The notes under the pieces are model-generated. The model searched no databases and was not told where the DNA came from. It saw only the letters and a list, made by a program, of their open reading frames with translations. A stretch of 64,000 bases of DNA from positions 1,116,001 to 1,180,000 of the forward strand of contig MU839841.1 in NCBI GenBank assembly GCA_030411725.1, in the 5' to 3' direction. The stretch comes from Echria macrotheca. Its lineage: Eukaryota > Ascomycota > Sordariomycetes > Sordariales > Schizotheciaceae. Of the stretch, positions 34,886-44,980 are shown one piece after another; the stretch's first letter is position 1, and each line of letters starts with the position of its first letter. A program made the translations under genes and the position numbers.

Positions 34886-36480
34886 ATGAGCTTTAACACG
34901 GGCACCGCCTACGCCGAGTCGGATGCCGACGATGAGTACGAGCGAGACCTCCACGGGAGCTCCCCCATCGACGCCACCGATGTCGAGACGTCTCCCATCG
35001 ACTCGGATCCCCCGTCGGCCGAGCACACGCCCACGACGTACGGCTACCGCTCCAGCGCCGACCGGCTACCCGAGACCATCATCTCGGAGTGGACTGCCGA
35101 GGAATGCGCCGATTTCATCGCTACCATCGGCCTCCAACAGTATGCCGATAACTTTATAGGTCCGCGCGCCGCCATGGGGTTGTTGGGTAGTACGAAGGAA
35201 AGCTAACAGGCGGGCAGAAAACGAAATCATCGGGGAGGCCTTGATAGCCCTCCAGCATGACGACCTCAAGGCCATGGGCATCAATAGCGTGGGCCATCGC
35301 CTGACGATATTGAAATCTGTCTACGATGTAAAGAAGGCCCAGGATGTGCCTATTGAAAGCGATCACTACATGCCACTTAGTGCGTTGCCCCTTTTTTGGG
35401 TCTCTGTTCATCGCTGACAAATGGGATCTAGCCGCCGAGACCGAGGCCCAATCTGCGAATGCGACGCTCAAGGATATCAGGATGCTGGTGGAACAGCTAC
35501 GGCTGCGCGACGAAAGGATGAACCTGTTTGAGCAGGACCTGCGCAGACTGACGGAAGATTTCAGGAGGCTGCGCGAGGACATGCTGCCAGCGCTGCGGCT
35601 AGCCAAAGATGCGCAGCAGCCGCTCCCTAACGTCGGGAACGGCGTCTACGAGGCGACGATACCGCCTCCAGCACCAACGCCGTCGACAGCCGGCCCGCCT
35701 AGCAGCAACCTAAAACGCCAGTACTCGACGAAGAAGATCATGCTCGGGCCACCAAAGGCGAACTCGCCGTCACACCTGCAGACGTCACACGACCGGTCGA
35801 TCATGGAGCAGACGCTAGACCCGGCGAGCGCGGCCGAAAGGGCGGTGCTGTCGTCGTCGCACCTGGCGGCTGTGAACGGGTCAGGCTCCAACACGGTATC
35901 ACCATCGTACCCCTCGCCGAACATGCCCTCTCCCACGTCCCCGCCGACATCGATGACGGGCACGACGCTTGCATCACGATCATACCGCGGCGACCAGCCG
36001 ACGCCATCGACGCGGTCGACGTTTGCCGAGGACGACCGGTACAGCTCGCGCGATAAGACGGCCAACGCGCCACGGCGCATGCAGACGCCGCAGGTGCCAC
36101 CCGACACGCCGAGCGCCAGCAACGCGTCGGTCGAGATCTTCAAGTCGTTCCGCGTCAGCATGGACGACCCGTGCTACAAGGTGCTGCCGGCCGCGCTGAA
36201 GAAGTACCAGATCAACGCGCCATGGGACCAGTACGCTCTGTACATTGTATTTGGCGACCAGGAGCGGTGTCTCGGGCTCGACGAAAAGCCGCTGATTCTG
36301 TTCAAGCAGCTCGACCGCGAGGGCAAGAAGCCCATGTTTATGCTGCGCAAGACGAATAACCAGCAGGTGGATATGACGGGTGGTGGTGGTGGTGACGGGG
36401 GGCCGGGGAGTGCCGGGCTAGGGTCTGCCTCGGCGAGGGGGGCTGCGACGGGGTATGATCCACCGGGTGGGATTATCTAG
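34886..36480 (+). CDS. ste50: Ste50-like MAPK adaptor (SAM and Ras-association domains)
   Basis: Three exons, 34886-35159, 35218-35379 and 35432-36480, give 494 residues; the introns are 58 and 52 nt. After an acidic start, the SAM domain spans about residues 65-130: WTAEECADFIATIGLQQYADNF, then NEIIGEALIALQHDDLKAMGI across intron 1, then GHRLTILKSVYDVK. A helical region with LRLRDERMNLFEQDLRRL and REDMLPALRLAKD follows, then a Ser/Pro/Thr-rich linker. The Ras-association domain lies at about 377-455 (IFKSFRVSMDDPCYKVLPAA, YALYIVFGDQERCLGLDEKP, FMLRK). The tail is Gly-rich. Ste50 binds the MAPKKK Ste11 through SAM and Cdc42/Ras through RA, feeding mating, osmotic and invasive-growth MAPK cascades. 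The function is inferred from this architecture. Confidence 0.92.
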
Positions 36481-38190
36481 GATGTAAGCTTGTGTGTTGG
36501 GAAGTGAGAATGTTTTGTTAAAGGTAAGGAAGGATAAGGGTAAGAGGGTGTAAGGTGAAGAGGGGATTGGGGGGATTTGATACGGGCTATCTTTGTTGTT
36601 TAGCGGTTTTGTCTTTTTTTACTCTACGCCCACACCACACACCACCCACACACCACACCTCGCTGTTTTTTAGTACCGTCATCTTTGTCACAGTTGTTTG
36701 TTGAGTCGTATCAAGCTTTGGCATAGTTTTTTTTAGTTAGGGATAAGAGGAAGGGGGAGAATGGAGTGGATGTGTAACTGTATAGTGTTTGTGGTTGAGA
36801 TGTGTGATTTGAGGTTGTGTCGTTGGATATGCGGTTGTGGCATGTATGGGGTTGGATATGTGAGTCTAGCTGGTTACCATACCGTCTATCAAGTTGAGAT
36901 GGATATGATGGTATAGTTTTCCCTCTAGGCTTACCGTGTTATCCGAGCTCGCCACGCATCGACATGGCCAAGACCACGAGCCCAAGACGGCAAACCCCAA
37001 ATGTCAAGCACAACAGACCAAATTCGACACAAGAAGCCAGAAATAACAAAACCAGCAATGGCCAACTCGGACAATCACAACAAGCCCGCCCAGGGGAAAA
37101 CCAAGCCCGGATGTATGTCAGAGCCATGTGTGTTGTTTGACTCTCTCGTCAAGCAAAGCAGCAAATACTTCCACGAACGGGGGGGGATGGTTCTCTCATG
37201 GTAATCGAAAAGATACATAGAGAGACAGGCTCCGGGTTCGGTTGAGATGGCTTGGTAGCAGCGACTCCCACCCGAGCAAGGTTATTTCAACATTTCTAAA
37301 CTGTTCCGTGCATGATTTGTTCGATATATATGTACATATGTTGTAGGGTGTGGGTGCCTGCTAGGATCCACCACCGTATCTTTCCATCCCGGGCGTTCCT
37401 CCAGCCTTTTCCACCTTCACACACATCACCACTATAGACCAGATAGTCTATGGATCGGTTCACCCGCACACCGCGGCCACCCTTCGACAGTTATCAATCA
37501 GATCGCGGACCGTCATTTCCGGCTGTTCCATAATTCTCCGGAATTCCGGACGCAGAGCTGAACAGAAGATTAGAAAGAACTCTGCACATGCCCGCATCGA
37601 GACTTACCACTGCACACTTTGTCCACCGAAGCATCCATCAACATATACACCACGAAATGGCTGTAAAAATCTGGAGGTCAACGGCGCGCTCCCGCCCTTA
37701 CTTCTCAAGCCTCTCATACCTGGTTTGAGGGGAGGGCTCAGATTATGAGATACGTGCCCGTGGCTGGGTCATCAACCGTCAAATGGAAGTCAGCGGCCAC
37801 AGATCCCCAAGCCAAAGTTCGGGATGGTCATGCCCGATGAAGCTGATCTAATAGGGAGCTCGAGGTCATCATCTTGTCCTAATGGCTTCCACATTCAGAC
37901 AGTCGACAAGAACAGTCTCGGGATGCGCCACGTACAAAACATTTGACGAAGACGATGCAGGGGAGACGGCCGGCGCCAAGGAGAATTCTGGAACAATCGG
38001 ACGTGCGAGTGGTCCATCGTTTCCCGGGAAGCCTACCTACATCATGGTAGCCTACCCGATGCTCGTGGGGCGAAGCCGGAGAAGGAATTTCGCGGCAGCG
38101 TCCTGTGTGCGAACACGCATCGCCGCCATCGTTGCGCCAGTCGAACGAGGACCCATGATCCAGTTGGATGGTCAACCACAGAGACTCGGA
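36481..38190. other. Gene-poor region downstream of ste50
   Basis: This contains the ste50 3' flank with T-rich and CA-rich stretches (about 36600-36740), followed by DNA without a supported gene. A plus-strand frame beginning at 37882 runs through the clu1 fragment out of frame with it, which argues against it being a real gene. Confidence 0.5.
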
Positions 38191-38194
38191 GTTA

Positions 38195-38333
38195 GTCCAG
38201 CGCCCAGACGGTGCTCAACTATCTCAACCTCAGCCTGTTCCTGCACCAGCGCGGTGACAGCAAACAGGCGCTCATCTACGCGCGGCACGCCCTCGACACG
38301 TGGAAAATCATCTACGGACAGGGTCACCCCCAG
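38195..38333 (+). pseudogene. Fragment of a clu1 gene (TPR region), isolated remnant
   Basis: About 125 bp (38206-38330) match the clu1 coding strand at about 45554-45678 with about 7 differences (about 94 per cent identity by eye). Weaker similarity extends about 10 bp upstream. Translated in the clu1 frame it encodes TVLNYLNLSLFLHQRGDS and the following TPR residues up to GQGHP, then meets a stop within two codons. It is on the opposite strand from the resident gene and about 7 kb away. Six of the seven differences are synonymous third-position changes; the last gives Val to Ile. No flanking clu1 sequence is present. It is a dead fragment of a once-functional copy. Confidence 0.85.
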
Positions 38334-38339
38334 TGACAT

Positions 38340-39213
38340 TAACAACATTGCCACTGATCTGCACCTGGGGATTTCTTACTTCTTTCAACACAGGCAGACG
38401 AAGCGCAGTCCAACCGACTATCCCAGGTTCCACGTCTCCATTGGACCCCAAGAAACAAGGCATGCGGGATCTTGTTGTCCGGCGAAAACAGACCATCGAG
38501 AGCAGGGCCGTGAAGGGGCACCAAAAGCACCCAAACCATTCCAGCGCTCTGCCGTCTGGATCAGCGGCTCTCATATATGCCCATATATATACCCACTAAA
38601 CAAAGGAAAGCAGGTGGGCACTCTCGGCGCCTCATACCACACGAATACGGGCAAAGGAAGACATCACGGCCTCCCCTCACAGCCCGCGTAAGAAGACCCG
38701 TCAGATAAGAGCGTAGGACTGCTCTCTCTTCGTCCCTCCCGCAGAGCGCATTCCCTCTATTGCACTCGACCTCTGGTCAGTTCGAAGTCGACAGTTTCCC
38801 TCCCCTACCCTCTCCTACCTCGACCTCGTCAAGACTCAGCGACAACGATTCACGCGTGGCCCCCGGGACGTCGAGCACCATATTCTCCGGTCTACTACAA
38901 CGAGGATAAAAAGTCTCGAGCGCGACGCTGCCCAGCCGATTCTGGCCAGCCCCGGCTGGGAGTCGAGAATACCACAGTGATCTAGACGCTCGGATGGACA
39001 GGCAACGACGAGGTGTGGTTTGGTCGATGGAAATACATCGGGATTGAGAAACTCTCTCACTTTCGATTCTTTCATCACAATATTCGTCGAGAAGGTAGTT
39101 GGCGATTTGTTCTCTTTTCCAGGGATTGCTTGCTCGCTCAAGGGGGTGGTGGGAGGGCCTTTTGACTCTTTACGTTCAACCACACAAATATATATACTTA
39201 TTTTTCTCTGAAC
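38340..39213. other. Gene-poor region, no supported gene
   Basis: No conserved motif, RNA gene or clear repeat was recognised. A TATA-like AT-rich stretch at about 39186-39200 lies just upstream of the doubtful locus at 39214. Confidence 0.5.
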
Positions 39214-40641
39214 ATGACCACCAACGCAAGTGGCGCTGGCCTCGCCCCGCAAAAGGCCCTCCTCCTCTCGGGGATTGGTGGTCATGGAGGGCTGGAACCG
39301 CCCTCTGACGTACGTGCCAGGCCTGGCTGGGGTCGGATCTACCGCGTCGGCCAACTCGAGGACGACGTCGAGTTCACCATGTTAAACATCCGCAACATCT
39401 ACGACGACGTACTCGGTAACTTGGCAAGCCGAAGTATGTGGAGACCATTCGAACGACCGCTGGGTGTCCGACCAGTTCCCTTGCGAATCAGCAAACCCTC
39501 CGCCGGATCTTCCTGCCACAAGTGATCATGGAGCAATCTGTGTTTTCTTCTTCCAGATTTCGGAACAAGATCCCAGACTTATTTTCTTACCGAACCACTG
39601 CGCCATCCCCAACACAGCAGAGGGGTAATACCTTACCCACCGGTAGGTCCCGAGAGAAGGGCCAGGTCAACAGATGATCGACATGGTCCAAGGAAGCGCA
39701 ACAAGATCTTCCCCATGCCAGGACGGGGTCCTTTTGCAGCCATGATTCCCCAGTTGAGTTGCGCGACTGAGGAACTGAACACAAGTACCTGCTCGACTCA
39801 GGTTCTGTGGAGGCGACCACGGAAATGCGTTCGAGAAGTATACTCACATAGAGTCCATCCTCAACGCACCTGAGCGTGTTCCTACATAGGTGCCTCGGAG
39901 AGATGTGGGAGATGCTCGGCGTCAAGAAGCAAGCCGCTTATGAGGGTCTTAAGACCGACAGCGACGGCTTTCGCCGAGCCATTTGGCTGGAGGGAGCTAG
40001 TTCTATGTACTAGCTCATATATGCATTGTCAACGAAACTTTTACCCCAATCACACCGACTTGGCCATTCGCCATCAAGCATGGCGACGGCGATGCGTGTT
40101 GCGGGTCAGCGAAACAATGCGCAAGCCACCTCGTAAGAGAGAGCCGGGGCCAGACCGCCGCAAACTACCACCGGGTGCCTGCGGACGTCGTCAACAGGGG
40201 GGAATTGCGTCTCCGGTATTGAAGACGACATCCTCGGGGGTGGCGCCGGTCCCGTCAATCCCCTGGTAGTGCGGAGACGTCGGTATCTAGACGTCAGCGC
40301 GGGGGCGGCGGTGATTTGTCCGCCCAAGTGTACCACTCAAGGACAATTGGGTTCCCAAGCCGCCAAGTTAACTGCAGGGACACCGGAGATCTGGAGACCC
40401 TAGGGGGGAGAAGACGATTGAGGAATGGTTGAGGATTATCAGGGGCTTGACACTCTCACCAGGGGGGTACCGACCGAACCATGGCGCCGACATGATTCCG
40501 GCCGACGAATATCAGGTACGTGACACAGGTGCTGGCGCGAATATCACGCCAGAGTACCTGGCTTATCGTGGTGCCGTCCGTGCTTTGGTCATGGCGGTGA
40601 TATCGGGGCAGTTATGGCCAGGTGGATATGGGTTCTGTTAG
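39214..40641 (+). pseudogene. Doubtful locus, possibly degenerate multi-exon gene of unknown function
   Basis: An ATG at 39214 follows a TATA-like stretch and opens about 74 codons of protein-like text (QKALLLSGIGGHGG, RIYRVGQLEDDVEF, LNIRNIYDDVLGNLAS). It ends at a candidate donor, GTATGT, at about 39434. After a CAG at about 39556 a frame stays open for over 100 codons to a TGA at about 39873. A later frame at 40413-40641 reads EEWLRIIRGLTLSPGGYR and contains a GTACGT donor. I could not join these pieces convincingly, and no family is recognised. It may be a decayed gene or chance open frames. Confidence 0.22.
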
Positions 40642-40984
40642 CGACTCGCGAAGAGCAAGTCAATCATCCAGACGCAGAACAACACCGGCAGTAGCGGGAC
40701 TTCTGTCTCCGACTCCGAGACCATCGCCAGGTGGTCGACTGCAAGGAGGACGAGGGGTTGAGGGACGGGGTGCCATGGGAAGGGAGTCCGCTGCTGATGT
40801 CTCGGATCCTTTTATTTACTTGACTTACTTCTCGCCAGGGGTTGTAGAGCTCTAGAAACGAAGCTAGCTAGCTAGGTGCACATATAGAACTGTCCCACGG
40901 TCTCTGTAGAGCATCACCAGACCACCACAAAACCTGTAATTCACAGCCCTCACTTCGTCACATTGATTCAAACTGGCTGCTCTC

Positions 40985-41007
40985 ATATATATATATATAT
41001 ATATATA
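40985..41007. repeat. (AT)n microsatellite
   Basis: About eleven consecutive AT dinucleotides. Confidence 0.85.
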
Positions 41008-41296
41008 CTTACCATAAAACAAACAAGCAACGCCAACTGGCTCTCGCTCGCATCAGAGCCCGGAACGATCTTTCCCTCACCTGTGGCCCCAAACCAGAGC
41101 AGTACATCAGACCAGCCCGAGGACCAAAACCCCGACATGTCCAATCTGACATCCCCAACGACCAACACAAGAACCTACCCTACATACCTGAGATACGGAC
41201 TACCTTGGATACAAACCACCACACACCACACCACGCACAGCACACACAGCAGCAGTCCCGCAGCCTCTCCCCGACCCGGAAAGCCCACACACTATC

Positions 41297-41322
41297 CCGC
41301 CGCCGGCCGCCGGCCGCCGGCC
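41297..41322. repeat. CCGCCGG short tandem repeat
   Basis: Three to four copies of a 7-bp GC-rich unit in tandem. Confidence 0.75.
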
Positions 41323-41818
41323 ACCCATCGAAGTCTGCACAACACTAGAGAGAGAGGGAGACTCCTTGGTCCAAACTCCTCAGCAGAGAAGAGAGAAAGA
41401 GGGAACGAACAATCTGCCGGAAACCCATCCGGCAAAATACAACTCCGGAGAGCTCGACAGCGCAAACAGAACCACAGCACCAAAGCAGGAATTACATCAC
41501 AGTACCACGAGTTATTTGATGCATCAAGCATTTGTATTCGTTCCTACAAAATCTTACACACAACCATTCAACACCTCCTGGAACTTGCCGAGTTCCCGCC
41601 GCTTCAAACCATGAAGCCGCTCTTGGGACCGGAGTCTGGTCAGTCCAGCACTCCAAATCATGTCCCACGGCTTCTGGAGCCATGCTCCCGCAACTCTCAT
41701 GTTGCATAATAACGGGTACTGCGACCCTCGAGCCTGATATAATATACGGGAAATGGGTATCATCAACCTTCTGCTGTTCCGCCTCCGCCGACGGGTACGT
41801 GGTCATCACCGACCATTG

Positions 41819-41837
41819 AAAAAAAAAAAAAAAAAAA
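41819..41837. repeat. Poly-A homopolymer tract
   Basis: About 19 consecutive A residues, about 225 bp beyond the stop codon of the minus-strand DUF4211 gene. The length is uncertain because of homopolymer error. Confidence 0.75.
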
Positions 41838-42060
41838 CCCCCATTCCCATGTGCTTCAAAACCGTGTCCCGACATCCAACATAATCCTTCAAAACACCGC
41901 TAATCCCAACAAACCGCCAGCTATAAATGAATCTGGTGCAGAACGCCGAGGCGAGGCCGAAATTCCCAACGCCTGGTATCATCCCAAACTCCTTTCCATG
42001 CAAACGATCATAATATCATAACTCCCCCTCTCTTCCCGATATAAACCTCCGAAAGAAAAC

Positions 42061-44200
42061 TCAAGAGCGGCTCGACTTGGAACGTCGGCTGTTCGTGTCC
42101 TGGTTGCGGGCCCTCTCCAGAATCTGCGAGTATTCCTTCCACAGCTTCTCGATGGTGTCGTTGGTAGCCCACGAGTCAATAACTTCGTCGACTAGCTTGC
42201 AACGTCCCTTATGAGTCATTCGCTCTTGACGAACGAGCTCCTCGGGCTTCATCCAGCCATCCCTTTCCAGCTTCTCATCGACCAATTCCAGCAACTCACG
42301 TCGCCAATGGAGTAGGCTATGCGCCGTTTGCGCGTTGCTGAAGCAGTTCGACCCAACCAGCCAAACTGTGGACTTCTCGGGAACAATATTCTGCTCTTCA
42401 TCGAGCGTCTCGTTTCCGGCATCGTCGGAAGCCGACTCGAACTCCACAGGCTCGAGAAAGCCGGGTGCACTGAACTGGGTGTAGTAAGGCTCACCAGTGA
42501 GCCTCACTTCGTATCTGGAAAGCTCAAGTTAGCATGACATCAATGGGCATGTGCATCGGAAACTCACTTGGCAGGATGCCCGCTGCGGCCGCAGGCTTCA
42601 CACTTCAGCAACCGCTGCTGGTCGTGATCGCGTAGCTCGACATGGTTGAATACCGGCCGCGCGCGCATGGCACGGTTGAACTTGCTCTTCCAAGTCGACG
42701 ATATAAACTTGGAATTCGCAAGTCCCGTCGCCTCAGCCTCCAGTTTGTCCCAGGCGACGCGATAGATCTCGTCCGTCCTGTCGCGGAAGGTCTTGTTGAG
42801 TCGGAAAGAAATCAACCAGTCCACGACTGTACGGAAGTACTCCTTCGGCGTCTTCTGAGCGAGTCTCGTCAGCCCCATTGGGATCTGAAGAACCAAGTCG
42901 GCAGGCACGCCGATGTTTCCGTCGTCGACGATGAAGTCTGCGATATTATCCTCAGAATCATTGCTGTCATCGTCGTTTCTCGACTGCTCGTCTTGGGTCT
43001 GATCGTTTCCGCTCTGGCGGGTCGCCTCCTTCTTATCCAAGTCCGATTCCGGCCCATTAGGCACGCCTTCTTCATCGTCTAAAAACACGGCCAGCGCCTG
43101 ATTGTCCGAGTCGTAGTCATACAGAGGCTTTTCATCTACCTCTGATGACGACGAAGACAAATCATCCATATCCAGCTTCTCGCCAGCAAGCCTGCGCCGT
43201 CTGAGCTCCTTGGCCTTTTCTTTCATCGTTCTGTGCCGACGGGTAGCCTTTTGCGGGGCGGCTAGGGTGGTTGCTTCCGCGCCATCCTGATGTTCGCTTT
43301 GACTCAACTGGCCCTTGCGAACAAGACGTCTTCTCGGCTTTGGCGGCGAGATGAGCGGGCCACCCTCGCTGTCATCCGCGTCGACAGGTTTGATTGAGAC
43401 TGGCTGGGGGTTGATGGTTATCGTAGGCTCTTCGCCCCCGGAAGAATCCGAGTCCTCTGTGAACAGGGACTCTCTGCTGACTGTTGGCCCTCGTGACGAA
43501 GTCTTCCTGATCGGCTCGTCGCCCCCGGAAGAATCCGAGTCCTCTGTAAACAGGGACTCTCTGCTGGTTGTGGTACATCGTGACGAAGCCTTACTGACCG
43601 GCTCGTCATCCTCCTCTGAAGACAGCAAGGCGTTGGCTTTTTGCCTAGCCATCACCGTGCTTCCTGGCAACGGTTTCTTCGCTGCCTTGTTGTCTCCCAA
43701 CGTCAGCTTAGCAAATTTGGCCGGCCTGGACCTCGTCGCTTGTCCTGCTGGCAAATTGTTTCCAGCAAGAGCATTGGTAAGGTGGGTGACTGGCTTCTTC
43801 ACCGGGTCCGACTTGCTTCCGAGGGCTTTTGGGTCGAGCTTTAGCCGCTTGTGGAGATTAACCTTGTCACCCGCTGAGTCGCTGTCCGAAGCAGCTTTCC
43901 TAGTAAGAGCACCAGGTCGAGATGCCTGGCTCACATTGTCTGACCTCTTAGCCGACAGTCTGGTCGCCCGTGAGGTGCTCAGCGGACCTTGCGGATCTGC
44001 TTTCACAGGCGATTCCTCGGCTGCCTTTTTCTTAGCCAGCGACTCCTTGGCTGCCTTCTTCTTAACCGTGACATTAACACGGTCCCGGCCTGTGTGTGTC
44101 AGTAATGATTCATTGAGGTGAATGAGGGGGGCTCTGTAGAGTATTGCTTACCGAGAGTGCCCTCGATTGTCTGCTGGACTTTCTTCTTTCGCCCAGACAT
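42061..44200 (-). CDS. DUF4211-domain nuclear-type protein
   Basis: Three exons on the minus strand, 44200-44152, 44089-42568 and 42514-42061, give about 674 residues. The start exon encodes MSGRKKKVQQTIEGTL and joins in phase to GRDRVNVTVKKKAAKES. The N-terminal half is long, disordered, Lys/Ser/acidic, and includes a 29-codon tandem repeat (SRESLFTEDSDSSGG). The DUF4211 region begins near IADFIVDDGNIGVP and continues through FRTVVDWLISFRLNKTF. It includes the Cys pair in LLKCEACGRSGHPAK, interrupted by the last intron, and the AHSLLHWRRELLELV region. The zinc-type CxxC suggests metal binding. The molecular role of DUF4211 proteins is not established; the basic and acidic disordered N-terminus suggests a chromatin or nuclear role, which is inference. 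Confidence 0.88.
43434..43565 (-). repeat. 87-bp coding tandem duplication in the DUF4211 gene
   Basis: The 45 bp at 43434-43478 recur at 43521-43565 with a single mismatch, giving a period of 87 bp (29 codons). Each unit encodes SRESLFTEDSDSSGG. A weaker acidic copy lies next to it. Confidence 0.85.
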
Positions 44201-44980
44201 TGTGGCTACGAAAGCGCTGCGAGAGAGATACAAAGAAAGGACGCCGAGTGAGAAGAGCGCTGAGGGAAGAGAGAGGCGGGGCAGAAAAAGGCGATGTGTG
44301 AGAAGGGCACAAAAGAAAACTGCGCCGGGGAAAGGGCGCTGAGAGAAAAGAACTAAAGAGTTAAGAACAACGCCGGGTGCGCCGATCAAATATGTGAAGT
44401 ATGCTTGTGTGGGAATGAGTGGCAAGTGAAAAAAAGGTGGTGGATTTTGCAGGTTGCCCGAGATGGATTTGTGCAGAGTGGGATGGAAGAATTCTCGTGG
44501 CAGCCCGAGAAAAAAGAGGCGCCAGTTTGTGTGCGGTCAGGGCAAAACTGGGCTCTGTAGTTCGCAACAGGAAGGAGCGAGCAAAGGCTAGGGCTGCGCA
44601 AAAAAGCGCGAGAATGGAGAAGAGATGAAAAGTTGGGATGGAGGTCACCGCGGGGGCACGCGTCTTGGGAATCGAACACGCTGGGCTGCGCGAACTCACG
44701 TGCTAGAGTGAAGATGGTATTCATTTAACACCCGAACGCTACTATGTCCTTCAATGCTCCCACAAGCCTGATGCTACCCGCCCGAACCATCTATCTGGCT
44801 CCTGCTTTTCCCCTCTCCGTGGTATGTACACTGCATGCTAGTTTTACAAGGTGAAATACACGTTTCTGAGCAGAGACGTCCCCGCCTGCAGAGAGATGCT
44901 TGTCAAAAATCTAGTGCCCCCAGACACCAACAAAAAAGGATACAATTCGCCCTTGCCAGGATTGCCGCTGCCCCCTCACC
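44201..44980. other. Intergenic region: DUF4211 promoter and clu1 3' flank
   Basis: Purine-rich leader sequence precedes the DUF4211 start, followed by the region after the clu1 stop. A GTTCGATTCCC-like string on the minus strand near 44663 resembles a tRNA T-loop, but no stem pairs around it. No gene was seen. Confidence 0.6.

Larger units (their letters stand above)
40642..42060. other. Non-coding region with microsatellites downstream of the DUF4211 gene
   Basis: This holds an (AT)n tract (40985-41007), a CCGCCGG repeat (about 41297-41322) and a poly-A run (about 41819-41837). A 248-codon plus-strand frame at 40963-41709 begins in the AT repeat and is low-complexity, so it is not called. 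The right part is the 3' flank of the minus-strand DUF4211 gene. Confidence 0.55.

Noticed and set aside
37882..38691. 269-codon plus-strand frame
   Set aside because: It reads through the clu1 fragment in the wrong frame and has no independent motif.
40963..41709. 248-codon frame on the + strand
   Set aside because: It starts inside an AT repeat, encodes low-complexity Tyr/Ile and Thr/His-rich text and has no motif.
44640..44720. tRNA-like T-loop string (GTTCGATTCCC) on the minus strand
   Set aside because: The bases flanking the loop cannot pair into a T stem, and no acceptor or anticodon arm can be drawn.
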